Below, piece after piece: positions 42,913-50,759 of a stretch of DNA of 64,000 nucleotides. Position numbers and translations under genes: made by a program. This DNA is from Chloroflexota bacterium (GTDB lineage Bacteria; Chloroflexota; UBA6077; SHYK01). The notes beneath the pieces are model-generated. The model saw only the letters and a list, made by a program, of their open reading frames with translations. It did no database searches and was not told the DNA's origin. The stretch covers positions 1 to 64,000 of the forward strand of contig SHYK01000002.1 in NCBI GenBank assembly GCA_009692845.1, given 5' to 3'. The first letter of the stretch is position 1; each line of letters starts with the position of its first letter.

Positions 42913-44079
42913 CTAGGGCGGCCCCGCGGTCGCCGTGAGTGGCTCTAGCGATGCCTCTTGGGCAGCCGATTCTGATTCAGGCTGCCCCCCGATTTCGACG
43001 ACGTGGCGCTCGCGCTCGGCCCGGGTCAACTGGTAGAAGGCGATCATCGTGGAGATCACGGCTGCGATGGGAACGCCAAAAATCGCACCCCAGGGGCCGC
43101 CCAGTCTCGCACCGATGATGACCGCGGCCAGCACCATGACGGGGCTCAACCCGATCTGCTGGCTCATGAGCTTGGGCGCGATGACATTCACCACGACGAG
43201 GTTCAACAAGATGGCCAGGACCGCCACCAACCAGGCGCGACCGGCGTCGGTGGTCAAAGCGATGATGGTCGGAACGGCCGTTGCCAGAACCGGCCCGATG
43301 AAGGGAATAAAGATAGAGACCCCGGCCAGGACACTGGTCAGCGCGGCAAACGGCAGTCCGGTCCCCAGCATTATCACCGCGATGCCCAGTGCATAGATCA
43401 ACGACTGAAGCACCTGGCCGCGAAGAAACCCGCCGAAAGCTCGGTTGGTACTGGCAACGAAATAGGCTATGTCGTCCCGGTAGCGACCAGGAAACGCGGA
43501 GATGAATTGTCCTCGCAGCCGCTCGCCGTCAATGACGAAATACAAGGAAAGGACCAGGGCGAGCACCACCTGGGCGAGAATCGACGCGGTGGCAGTCGCG
43601 AAAGCAACCGCGTTGGAGACCAGCCACGGCCCCACAGACTCCAAGGGTTTGATGAGCTGGGCCGAATAGTCACCTGCCGACACTCCGCGGGATTCGAGAG
43701 TCGCCGTGAGAGCCGTGATGCGGTCGCGTACAGACTGATCGAGGTCTGGGAAGCGACTAGCGGCCATCTGGCTCTGGCTAGCGAGCAGGGGGACCAGGAG
43801 GGTGATGCTGGTGGCAGCGACGAGCAGAAGCCCAGCATAGACCACAAGAATGGCCAGGGGGCGAGGGACCCAGTGGAGGCGTTCGAGCGCCGAAACCATC
43901 GGTTCTAGGAGGAATGAGATGATCCACGCGAGCGCGAAGAGAACCAGAATGTCGCCGAATTGAATGACGACCGTCCAGAGCATCTGGGCGAGGGTGAGCC
44001 CTGCAATGAAGAGAAGCATGAGCAGGAGCGCTCGCACGAGCGGCTCACGCACGATACCGGAGGGGGTGTCAAATCTCAC
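42913..44079 (-). CDS. AI-2E family (PerM-like) transporter
   Basis: About 388 residues from GTG 44079, with GGAGAGG seven bases upstream; the frame is open to 44127. Eight or so hydrophobic segments in the AI-2E/TqsA arrangement: two N-terminal pairs, a soluble loop (residues about 110-190), then LRGQVLQSLIYALGIAVIML, AGVSIFIPFIGPVLATAVPT and GARLGGPWGAIFGVPIAAVI. Relatives export autoinducer-2 or Na/H-linked solutes; the substrate is unknown. Divergent from thiE. Confidence 0.88.
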   Translation of the reverse strand: MRFDTPSGIVREPLVRALLLMLLFIAGLTLAQMLWTVVIQFGDILVLFALAWIISFLLEPMVSALERLHWVPRPLAILVVYAGLLLVAATSITLLVPLLASQSQMAASRFPDLDQSVRDRITALTATLESRGVSAGDYSAQLIKPLESVGPWLVSNAVAFATATASILAQVVLALVLSLYFVIDGERLRGQFISAFPGRYRDDIAYFVASTNRAFGGFLRGQVLQSLIYALGIAVIMLGTGLPFAALTSVLAGVSIFIPFIGPVLATAVPTIIALTTDAGRAWLVAVLAILLNLVVVNVIAPKLMSQQIGLSPVMVLAAVIIGARLGGPWGAIFGVPIAAVISTMIAFYQLTRAERERHVVEIGGQPESESAAQEASLEPLTATAGPP

Positions 44080-44133
44080 AAAGGGCGCCTCTCCCCATTG
44101 TAATTGACCCCCCTGAAACCTGCACAATGGGCC

Positions 44134-44784
44134 ATGCGGCCAGTAAGCAGGCGACAGTTGTTCCTTGATCTGTTGACGGAGACTCGAGTCTATGCGGTGA
44201 CGGATGATCGGTTGGAGTCCCGCAAGCTCATCGGTGTTGTAGAGGCGGCCCTTCGGGGTGGCGTTCGGCTTTTTCAGCTGAGGGACAAGCGCAGGTCAGA
44301 CCGGGAGCGCGTCGCTCTGGCACAAGCGCTCGGGGGAACCATTCGAAAGCAGGGTGGGCTGTTGATCGTTAACGATCGAGCAGATCTGGCACTCGCCGCC
44401 GACTCGGATGGGGTTCATCTTGGTCAGGATGACTTGCCGGTGGCGACCGGGCGCAAACTCGTCGGTCAGGACCGAATTGTCGGTGCATCGGCATCGTATT
44501 TGGCAGAAATTCCGATCGCGCTGGAGGGGGGAGTTGACTACCTGGGATTCGGGGCTGTTTACCCTACGGATACCAAGCCGGATGCTGAGTACGCCGGCCT
44601 GGATCTCCTGCGCGAGGCGTGCGGGCTGTGCCCTGCGCCAGTGGTGGCGATCGGTGGAATCAGTGGCGAGCGGGCCCGGGAAGTGCTCGCCCAGGGTCCG
44701 CGGGGGATTGCCGTTGTCAGTGCATTGTTCAGATCGGCGAACGTCGAGGAGGCCGCTCGGACGTTGATTGCGGCGTGTAAGTAA
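44134..44784 (+). CDS. thiE: Thiamine-phosphate synthase
   Basis: About 216 residues from ATG 44134 (TTG 44104 is also possible). TIM-barrel motifs: TRVYAVTDDRLESRK, LFQLRDKRRSDRER, LLIVNDRADLALAADSDGVHLGQDDLP, GAVYPTDTKPDAEYAGLDLL and VVAIGGISGERAREVL. It couples HMP-PP and thiazole phosphate. The usual GxSTHS phosphate loop is ASASYL here. No TPP riboswitch is seen upstream, and no other thiamine gene is adjacent. Confidence 0.92.
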   Translation: MRPVSRRQLFLDLLTETRVYAVTDDRLESRKLIGVVEAALRGGVRLFQLRDKRRSDRERVALAQALGGTIRKQGGLLIVNDRADLALAADSDGVHLGQDDLPVATGRKLVGQDRIVGASASYLAEIPIALEGGVDYLGFGAVYPTDTKPDAEYAGLDLLREACGLCPAPVVAIGGISGERAREVLAQGPRGIAVVSALFRSANVEEAARTLIAACK

Positions 44785-44823
44785 GCAGGGTGGGGACCGC
44801 TCCCCACCCTGCTTACTTACACG
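44774..44823. terminator. Perfect 23-bp inverted repeat between thiE and the YqeK-like gene
   Basis: The arms CGTGTAAGTAAGCAGGGTGG-GGA are perfectly complementary over 23 bp with a four-base CCGC loop. The left arm contains the last codons and TAA stop of thiE. It separates two convergent genes, so it is probably a bidirectional terminator; there is no U-tract on the plus strand. Confidence 0.7.
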
Positions 44824-44833
44824 TGACGGTGAC

Positions 44834-45460
44834 TTAGGAAGGCCAGGTCGCCCTGGCAAACTCAGAAAGCTCGTTCTGGCTAGTGAACATTCCATCGACT
44901 CGCCAACTGGCTGCGGGCAGCTCTGCTCGGCGCCAGACCGACAGACGCGTCACTGCAGCGTCGAGATCGGTCATGGCTAGCGCTCGCACCGGATCGAGAT
45001 CGCCGTAAACCTTGTCGCGCTCGGGTTCCAGCTTGTCGGCTACGAACAGGATCTTCTCTAGCGGTGCCATTCGGACAGCCCCCGAAATATAGTGGCGGAC
45101 GGCGTCCAACAGCTCTGAATCTCTGATGCCCCATTCGTTCTTCAAGATCTCGGCGCCTACTTTGCCCTGCAGCAGGCGTGGCACCCGGGTCTCGGTGGGA
45201 TCGCTCCGAATCTCGTAATACTCGGCCAGCGCCATGATCTGTCGATCGTTGTAAACGGACGCGACTCGGTGAAGGAGTGCGGTAAGCTCGGCCTGGTCGG
45301 GGTCAACCCCGTGAGCCTCAGCGAGCTGCCGGGCGAGTTCGGCGGTCCGACGCACGTGGGCGAGGGTCTCCGGCTTGAGCAGACGGGCGAGTCGGCCGTC
45401 AATGTCAACCGTTCGAATAGTGGCTCCGTTCCAGCGGGTGACTTCAATAAGTGCGGTCAT
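44834..45460 (-). CDS. YqeK-like HD-domain protein with degraded metal site
   Basis: 208 residues with AAGAGGAGA before the ATG. The frame matches YqeK Ap4A hydrolases along its length (LAHVRRTAELARQLAEAHG, LLDAVRHYISG, EKILFVADKLEPER). But the HD pair is HR (H64-R65 in LLHRVAS), the next ligand His is Gln (Q98), and the YHT motif reads HYI (residues 123-125); His35, His64 and Asp142 remain. Three of six expected ligands are lost, so hydrolase activity is doubtful. An N-terminal extension of about 25 residues precedes the domain. It has its own strong promoter. Confidence 0.82.
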   Translation of the reverse strand: MTALIEVTRWNGATIRTVDIDGRLARLLKPETLAHVRRTAELARQLAEAHGVDPDQAELTALLHRVASVYNDRQIMALAEYYEIRSDPTETRVPRLLQGKVGAEILKNEWGIRDSELLDAVRHYISGAVRMAPLEKILFVADKLEPERDKVYGDLDPVRALAMTDLDAAVTRLSVWRRAELPAASWRVDGMFTSQNELSEFARATWPS

Positions 45461-45477
45461 AGTTCGTTCTCCTCTTA

Positions 45478-45508
45478 ATTAGGCTACAGATTAATGTGTA
45501 GACCTAAT
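45478..45508. promoter_or_regulatory. Imperfect palindrome in the YqeK-like gene leader
   Basis: ATTAGGCTACA and TGTAGACCTAAT pair with one bulged base around an eight-base spacer, located between the -10 element and the ribosome site. It could be an operator or an mRNA hairpin controlling the minus-strand gene. Confidence 0.5.
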
Positions 45509-45522
45509 AGTTTGTTAAACGA

Positions 45523-45551
45523 ATAGTACGCTTAACTAGCGAATTTGTCAA
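45523..45551 (-). promoter_or_regulatory. Near-consensus sigma-70 promoter of the YqeK-like gene
   Basis: On the minus strand, TTGACA (45546-45551) and TACTAT (45523-45528) are spaced by exactly 17 bp, the best promoter match in the window. GTTAA and TTAAC arms flank the -10 element and may form a repressor site. Confidence 0.8.
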
Positions 45552-45603
45552 TGGGCAAATTTCTGGCAAAATTCGCTATGTTGAGCTTGAGGGGTTTCAG
45601 AGG

Positions 45604-46050
45604 TTGAGATGGTGTGGGCTACCGCTAGGGGGACTTCGCGGTGTGTCCGTACTCATTCTGCTGATGGGCCTCGTCGTTGCAGGAACGGGGATCGCCGATT
45701 TCAGTGGCCGCAGTCGGAGCCCGGAGGCGTCGGTCGAGCGCTACTTTGCGGCCTTAGAAGCTGCCGAGCCGGAAACTGCGCTTGCCGAAATTGCTCCGGC
45801 TGGACGCGAGCAAGCGGCGGCATTCGTTCGAAATAGTCTGGGCAATCGCTATCAAATCACTGGGATCGCGGTCCGATATCCTTCTCTTCTCGCCCGGCTA
45901 GGCGGGGAGGCGGACCGCCCAATTGCCGTCACTGTCTTCCTAGACATCACCCAGAAAGACGGATCCCGTTGGCAAGCGGGCCCGCAAGTGGCTCTGGTGC
46001 AGGAGGAGGGGCGCTCGTATCTCGAGAGTGCTCCCCTGATGCCCGCTTAG
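45604..46050 (+). CDS. Single-span membrane/secreted protein with NTF2-like domain
   Basis: 148 residues from TTG 45604. One N-terminal hydrophobic helix (VSVLILLMGLVVAGTGI) is followed by an extracytoplasmic part opening SPEASVERYFAALEAAEPET, the typical helix of SnoaL/DUF4878-like NTF2 folds, and closing strands FLDITQKDGSRWQAGPQVAL. Probably a small exported protein of unknown role. No signal-peptidase II box is evident. It ends four bases before the convergent der stop. Confidence 0.7.
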   Translation: MRWCGLPLGGLRGVSVLILLMGLVVAGTGIADFSGRSRSPEASVERYFAALEAAEPETALAEIAPAGREQAAAFVRNSLGNRYQITGIAVRYPSLLARLGGEADRPIAVTVFLDITQKDGSRWQAGPQVALVQEEGRSYLESAPLMPA

Positions 46051-46054
46051 AGGG

Positions 46055-47368
46055 TTAGTCGCCTCGGCGACGGAAGACGAGTCGAATGCCGGTTCCTTCG
46101 AAGCCGAACTCCCGGCGGAGCCGATTCTCGAGATAGCGCCGGTAGGCGAAATGCAAGAGCTCCGGCTCATTCACGAAGAAGACGAAGGTAGGGGGTCGGA
46201 CCGACGCCTGGGTAGCGTAGAGAATCTTGAGGGCTTTCCCCTGTCGGGCAAATGGATGCTCAGCAGCCACTTTTTGGACGAACTCGTTGACCGTGGCGGT
46301 TGGGATGCGCCGATCCCGTTGGTCCGCTACATTGAGGACCTCGTCGAGCACCCGGTTGACGTGCAGGCCGGTCTTTGCCGAAAGGAAGATGATCGGGGCG
46401 TAATCGAGAAAATGGAGCCCCTTGCGGAGCTCTTGGAGATAAAGCGCTCCGGCCTCCGGGTCGGGCGGCACCAGATCCCATTTGTTGAGCGCGATCACGC
46501 AGCCTTTGGCCGCCTCGTGAACGTATCCAGCGACGTGGGTGTCCTGAGCGGTCACCGCCTCCTGAGCATCCAGCATGACGATGGCGATCTCGGCCCGGTC
46601 GATAGCCCGGGTTGCCCGAAGCACGCTGTAGGTTTCTACTCCCGGTTCGATACGGCCTCGACGGCGAATTCCGGCCGTGTCTATGAGGCGCAGCTTACGG
46701 CCAGCGTAGTCGAACTGGGTGTCGATGGCATCTCGGGTGGTCCCTGGCTGTTCATTGACCACCACCCGAGATTCCCCAAGCACGTTATTCAGCAGTGAGC
46801 TCTTCCCAACGTTGGGTCGGCCGACAATGGCGACCGAAATCTCCGTGTCATCGGCCTCGTCTGCTGAGTCCGGTTCGTCGGGCAGACGGCGGATGATTTC
46901 GTCCAGGAGATCGCCGGTTCCGATGCCCCGGATCGCCGAAACTATGGTCGGCTCGTCGAGGCCCAGCTCATAGAGCTCTGAGGTGTGCGACCGATCTCGG
47001 GGACTGTCGCCTTTGTTCCCGACCAGCAGGACCGGCTTGTTGATCCGACGCAGCCGATCCGCAACTTCCAGATCTACGGGAATGGGCCCATCGCGAATGT
47101 CAGTGACGAATACGATCACGTCCGCCTCGCGGATGGCGAGGTCCACCTGGGCGGTAACCGCCTGGTCAAGCTCGGTTTGAGCGTTGATCCCGCCGGTGTC
47201 AACCACCGTGAAGGTTCGGCCGCCCCACTCCACGCTGCCGTACAGCCGATCCCGGGTGGTTCCCGGGGCACCATGGACCACGGCGGTGGGCGCACCCACC
47301 AAACGGTTGAACAAGGTCGACTTTCCCACATTGGGGCGGCCGACGATAGCGACGATAGGTGAACTCAT
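46055..47368 (-). CDS. der: Ribosome assembly GTPase Der (EngA)
   Basis: 437 residues from ATG 47368, with GAGGA nine bases upstream. Two tandem GTPase domains: IVAIVGRPNVGKSTLFNRLVG with DTGG and NKGD, then VAIVGRPNVGKSSLLNNVLG with DTAG and NKWD; the C-terminal KH-like domain contains FVNEPELLHFAYRRYLENRL. It is essential for 50S assembly. It stands upstream of cdaR in the opposite order to transcription, with about 100 bp between. Confidence 0.96.
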   Translation of the reverse strand: MSSPIVAIVGRPNVGKSTLFNRLVGAPTAVVHGAPGTTRDRLYGSVEWGGRTFTVVDTGGINAQTELDQAVTAQVDLAIREADVIVFVTDIRDGPIPVDLEVADRLRRINKPVLLVGNKGDSPRDRSHTSELYELGLDEPTIVSAIRGIGTGDLLDEIIRRLPDEPDSADEADDTEISVAIVGRPNVGKSSLLNNVLGESRVVVNEQPGTTRDAIDTQFDYAGRKLRLIDTAGIRRRGRIEPGVETYSVLRATRAIDRAEIAIVMLDAQEAVTAQDTHVAGYVHEAAKGCVIALNKWDLVPPDPEAGALYLQELRKGLHFLDYAPIIFLSAKTGLHVNRVLDEVLNVADQRDRRIPTATVNEFVQKVAAEHPFARQGKALKILYATQASVRPPTFVFFVNEPELLHFAYRRYLENRLRREFGFEGTGIRLVFRRRGD

Positions 47369-47467
47369 TAGGATCGTCCTCGCATTCACATCACTGTACA
47401 CGCCGTTGCTCAAGCAGGGCGACATCGAGTTGGATCAAGAGGGGGTGGCGCGAGGGGACCCCGGAAG

Positions 47468-48703
47468 TTATGGAGGGGGAGGGGCGCTCTCCTGGGCAGC
47501 TATCTGCACTGAGATCGACGAGGGGGTCGATGATTGGAGGCTGAGCTCGCCAGGCAGCGACACGGTCACCGTCCGGTCGTAGGTTCCCGCTGTCAGGCCG
47601 GACAGGTCGACAGTGGCCCGAATCTGGGCTGGATCGGCAGATCGAATGGCAGTAGAGGCACCGCGAACTGTGATCTGCTCGATAGACAAGGAGCCGGCCA
47701 CTTGCAGCCCCGACGAAAGGTTTACAAAAGATATCGGAATGTTGAATGGCTGGAGAACGACCAGCGGGCTCAACCGGATGCCAACTCGAACGGCCTCCGG
47801 ACTGGGAACCGAGGTGTTCGCGGGAATCCGGAGCGTTACGAGGCGGGACAGGGTTGCTGCAGCGTCGGCTACGTCGACCGTCTGGGTGTCGATGACGTCT
47901 ACCTGACGCAAAGCCTCGGGGGCACCAACGACCGTCACGGTCGATGGCTCGACGGTGAGGCCATCGACCGTGAATCCGGGATCGACATTACCCACCAGCG
48001 TTGGGCGAACGGGTACGGACTTATAGGTGATCTGCTGGGTGATCGACACTTTGACTCGGATCGATTCGGGAACGGTTCGGACGCCGCGCCCCTCTGTGGA
48101 TACGGTCTGCCCTTGAATGTCAAACAATGTTGTTCCGTGGGCGGCATCCAGGTTGGCGGTCGCGCCATCCAGTCGTAGATCGACGCCAGCCCCGGCCACT
48201 CGCTGCACGACCGAGCTCGGACCAATCACTTCGACCTCGGCGGGGTTGGCCTCCGGGCTGCCGGCTTCGTAGCCAAAGGGCACGCTTCCGAGTCGATTCA
48301 CACGCACCGGGATGCGGCGACTGAGCAGCTCCTCTAGGCGAATGGGGATTTCTGAAGGCACTACTTCAATGAGTCGTATTCGAGGATCCGGAAGCTCAAC
48401 CGCAACTAGATATTCATTGGCGCCACTGGTGGCCTTGCGCAAATCGACCAAGGCCCGGAAGCTGGTTGATCGGATTCCCGCCAGAGTGTCTCTCGGCGCA
48501 CTGATCCGAACCCGCACGGTAGGAGCTGCCTGGGACGGGGGAACCAGCAGTCCGGGCGGAACGTCGACTATGTCGATTGGCATTTCAAAGGTGGCGATTT
48601 CGGCCGGATTGGCTTCGCTGTGGACATACACGAAGAGCAGCACCGCGATGGCGAGGGCGACCACGCCCCGGCTGACATCAAAGGAGCGCAGGAGTGAGGT
48701 CAC
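47468..48703 (-). CDS. cdaR: YbbR-domain protein (CdaR-like regulator of c-di-AMP synthesis)
   Basis: 411 residues with one N-terminal membrane helix (GVVALAIAVLLFVYVHSE) and four extracytoplasmic YbbR repeats, each ending in a V-x-V-x-G-P or similar turn (PAEVEVIGPSSVV, STVTVVGAPEALR, LSIEQITVRGASTAI). In Firmicutes CdaR binds and tunes the membrane cyclase CdaA. The ATG overlaps the end of cdaA by four bases, so the two are made together. Confidence 0.9.
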   Translation of the reverse strand: MTSLLRSFDVSRGVVALAIAVLLFVYVHSEANPAEIATFEMPIDIVDVPPGLLVPPSQAAPTVRVRISAPRDTLAGIRSTSFRALVDLRKATSGANEYLVAVELPDPRIRLIEVVPSEIPIRLEELLSRRIPVRVNRLGSVPFGYEAGSPEANPAEVEVIGPSSVVQRVAGAGVDLRLDGATANLDAAHGTTLFDIQGQTVSTEGRGVRTVPESIRVKVSITQQITYKSVPVRPTLVGNVDPGFTVDGLTVEPSTVTVVGAPEALRQVDVIDTQTVDVADAAATLSRLVTLRIPANTSVPSPEAVRVGIRLSPLVVLQPFNIPISFVNLSSGLQVAGSLSIEQITVRGASTAIRSADPAQIRATVDLSGLTAGTYDRTVTVSLPGELSLQSSTPSSISVQIAAQESAPPPP

Positions 48704-49572
48704 GGGCGTCGGTTGGGAACCCGCGGCCGAAACAGCGCAGGAGCAGCCTCGAGGGAGTGCGGCTTGTACAGGATGTTCAATGTGCGGCGAAGGCGGTCGT
48801 CATCGAGATCTCCGACCACTCGCCCATTATTGGCGAGCGAGATTCCCCCGGTCTCCTCAGATACGATCACACTTAATGCGTCGGTCTTTTCGGTGATGCC
48901 TATCCCCGCCTTGTGTCGCATACCCATCTCGCGAGGGACGGCTCCGCCGACCCGGGTGATGTTTCCCCGGGTTTCGAAGGTCTCCGGGAGAGGCAGCATG
49001 CAGCCGGCGGCTACGATGCGGTCACCCCGGACTACCACCGCCCCGTCGTGCAGCGGAGAGCGTGGCGCGAAAAGCGAGACCAGCAGCTCGACCGAAAGCT
49101 CTGAGTCGATCCGAGTGCCCGAGGACGTGTATTCACCGAGCGGGGTCTCGCGCTCCAGGACGATCAGAGCCCCCCAGTTGCGATGAGCCAGGTCGCCGGC
49201 CGCGGCGGAGACGACCGTCACTCCTTTTTGATTGGCGGCGTTGCTGGAGCCCCACGGCAAGAGCCCCTGAGCCCGCCCCACATGCTCGAAGGCTCGCCGA
49301 AGCTCGGGCTGAAATACGATTGGGATGGTAATGAGGAAGGCGGGAAGGGCGGATCGCAGCAACCAGCCCAGCACCGCCAGGCCCAACAATCCGCTGGCCA
49401 GCGAACCGGCGAGGAATACCACCAAAAGGCCTCTGAGCAAAGCGACCCCGGTCGTACCCTGGATTAGCGTGAGCAGGCCATACGCCAGGGCAGCGACCAC
49501 GAGGATGTCGAGTGCACTTCTGAGATCCAGCTCGGCCAGGACAGTGCGGCCGGCTTCAAGCAAATCCGCCAT
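48700..49572 (-). CDS. cdaA: Diadenylate cyclase (membrane type)
   Basis: 290 residues: three N-terminal helices (LDILVVAALAYGLLTLIQG, LLRGLLVVFLAGSLASGLLG, ALPAFLITIPIVFQPE) then the DAC domain. DGA is at 176-178 (LHDGAVVVRGDRIVAAGCML). The RHR motif reads RHK (219-221, GMRHKAGIG), a conservative change. It synthesises c-di-AMP, a signal for potassium and envelope control. It starts after argF by about 4 bp on the same strand, so argF-cdaA-cdaR may be one transcript. Confidence 0.93.
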   Translation of the reverse strand: MADLLEAGRTVLAELDLRSALDILVVAALAYGLLTLIQGTTGVALLRGLLVVFLAGSLASGLLGLAVLGWLLRSALPAFLITIPIVFQPELRRAFEHVGRAQGLLPWGSSNAANQKGVTVVSAAAGDLAHRNWGALIVLERETPLGEYTSSGTRIDSELSVELLVSLFAPRSPLHDGAVVVRGDRIVAAGCMLPLPETFETRGNITRVGGAVPREMGMRHKAGIGITEKTDALSVIVSEETGGISLANNGRVVGDLDDDRLRRTLNILYKPHSLEAAPALFRPRVPNRRP

Positions 49573-49575
49573 GGA

Positions 49576-50544
49576 CTACTTAGTGGCTCGAGTTGACTCC
49601 GCAAGCCATAAGCCGCCGGCAGATTGCGGGGCGAGCAGGTTAGCAAGGAGAGCCTTCTGCGCATGGAGGCGGTTTTCGGCCTGATCGAACACCGCCGACT
49701 GAGGGCTCTCCATGACTTCATCTGTTATCTCTTCTCCGCGATGAGCGGGAAGACAATGCATCACGATGGCCTGCGGCGAGGCGCATTGGAGCAGATCGGC
49801 GGTTAGGCGAAAAGGGGGGAAGATCGAAGCACGCTGTTCGCGCTCAGCCTCCTGGCCCATGCTGAACCAGACATCTGTGTAAACGACGTCTGCGCCGCGT
49901 ACCGCCGAGCTGGGATCCTGGCTTATGACGACTGACTCGGGGTCGATATTCAGGGCTCTCTCAACCGCATCGGCATCCGGCTCGTAGCCGCTCGGACAAG
50001 CGATCCGGAAAGCGAACCCAGCTCGAGGCGCCGCTTCGATCAAAGAGCGGGCCACATTATTGCCGTCGCCGACGAAGGTCACCGTGAGCCCCCGGATGCT
50101 CCCAAAACGCTCCTGGATCGTGAGGAGATCGCCCAGGATCTGGCAGGGGTGGCTCTGGTCGGAGAGCCCGTTGATTACTGGAATGTCGGCGGCCCGGGCA
50201 AGAGCTTCGATGTCTTTGTGGAAAAAGGTCCTCGCCACGATGGCATGAACGTATCGGCTCAAAACTCTCGCCACGTCGGCGACATCCTCGCGCTCACCGA
50301 GACCGACTTCGGCTGGAGAGAGGTACAGGCAGTGGGCCCCCAGCTCGGTTGCGGCGACCTCGAAAGACACTCGGGTGCGGAGGGATGGTTTCTGGAACAG
50401 CAGCGCCACCGATTTTCCAGCCAGAAGGTCGAAAGGCCTTCGGTTGGCCTTGAGCCAGGCGGCGTCCGCGATCAAGCCGAGGAGCTCATCAGGTTCGAGT
50501 TGCTCGATGGTGAGGAAATCCTTACCAATCAATTTGGTAGCCAC
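49576..50544 (-). CDS. argF: Ornithine carbamoyltransferase
   Basis: 322 residues, GTG start. Carbamoyl-phosphate site FQKPSLRTRVSFEVAA (the STRT motif is SLRT), ornithine loop HCLPAHRGEEITDEVM, and the linker DLLTIQERFGSIRGLTVTFVGDGNNVARSLI with the Asp and NNVA residues. It makes citrulline in arginine synthesis. The 200-bp leader upstream is full of hairpins. The SMG loop appears as WFSMGQEAEREQR. Confidence 0.95.
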   Translation of the reverse strand: MATKLIGKDFLTIEQLEPDELLGLIADAAWLKANRRPFDLLAGKSVALLFQKPSLRTRVSFEVAATELGAHCLYLSPAEVGLGEREDVADVARVLSRYVHAIVARTFFHKDIEALARAADIPVINGLSDQSHPCQILGDLLTIQERFGSIRGLTVTFVGDGNNVARSLIEAAPRAGFAFRIACPSGYEPDADAVERALNIDPESVVISQDPSSAVRGADVVYTDVWFSMGQEAEREQRASIFPPFRLTADLLQCASPQAIVMHCLPAHRGEEITDEVMESPQSAVFDQAENRLHAQKALLANLLAPQSAGGLWLAESTRATK

Positions 50545-50759
50545 CAGGGTCTCTAGTGAGGCCCAGTATTGCTTCGGTGGGGCGTGAATCTAGAGTGGAC
50601 CCGTCTGGTAGGGGAGGGCCTTGTGCCCTCCCGCATCGGACGCGTGCCGAGGACTGGCGCCGGGGGATAAGCCCCCACCGTACCGGACCAATGGTCCACT
50701 GAAATTCAAGTTGCATTACATATGCCTCCCAAGTATATCGCTGCACCCGGCCGGTGGAC
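50545..50759. other. Structured argF leader with three hairpins
   Basis: Three inverted repeats follow each other: GGGAGGGC/GCCCTCCC (50612-50632, eight pairs), GGGGG/CCCCC (50662-50676) and GGACC/GGTCC (50685-50697). On the minus strand they lie between the Pro/Thr-rich gene end and argF, downstream of a TATACT-like -10 near 50735. None ends in a U-tract. They may be a leader structure or a mobile hairpin repeat; GGGAGGGCCTTGTGCCCTCCC-type units are common in intergenic DNA of many bacteria. Confidence 0.45.

Noticed and set aside
44080-44133. TPP riboswitch upstream of thiE
   Set aside because: The spacer is far too short and none of the conserved THI-box sequence is present.
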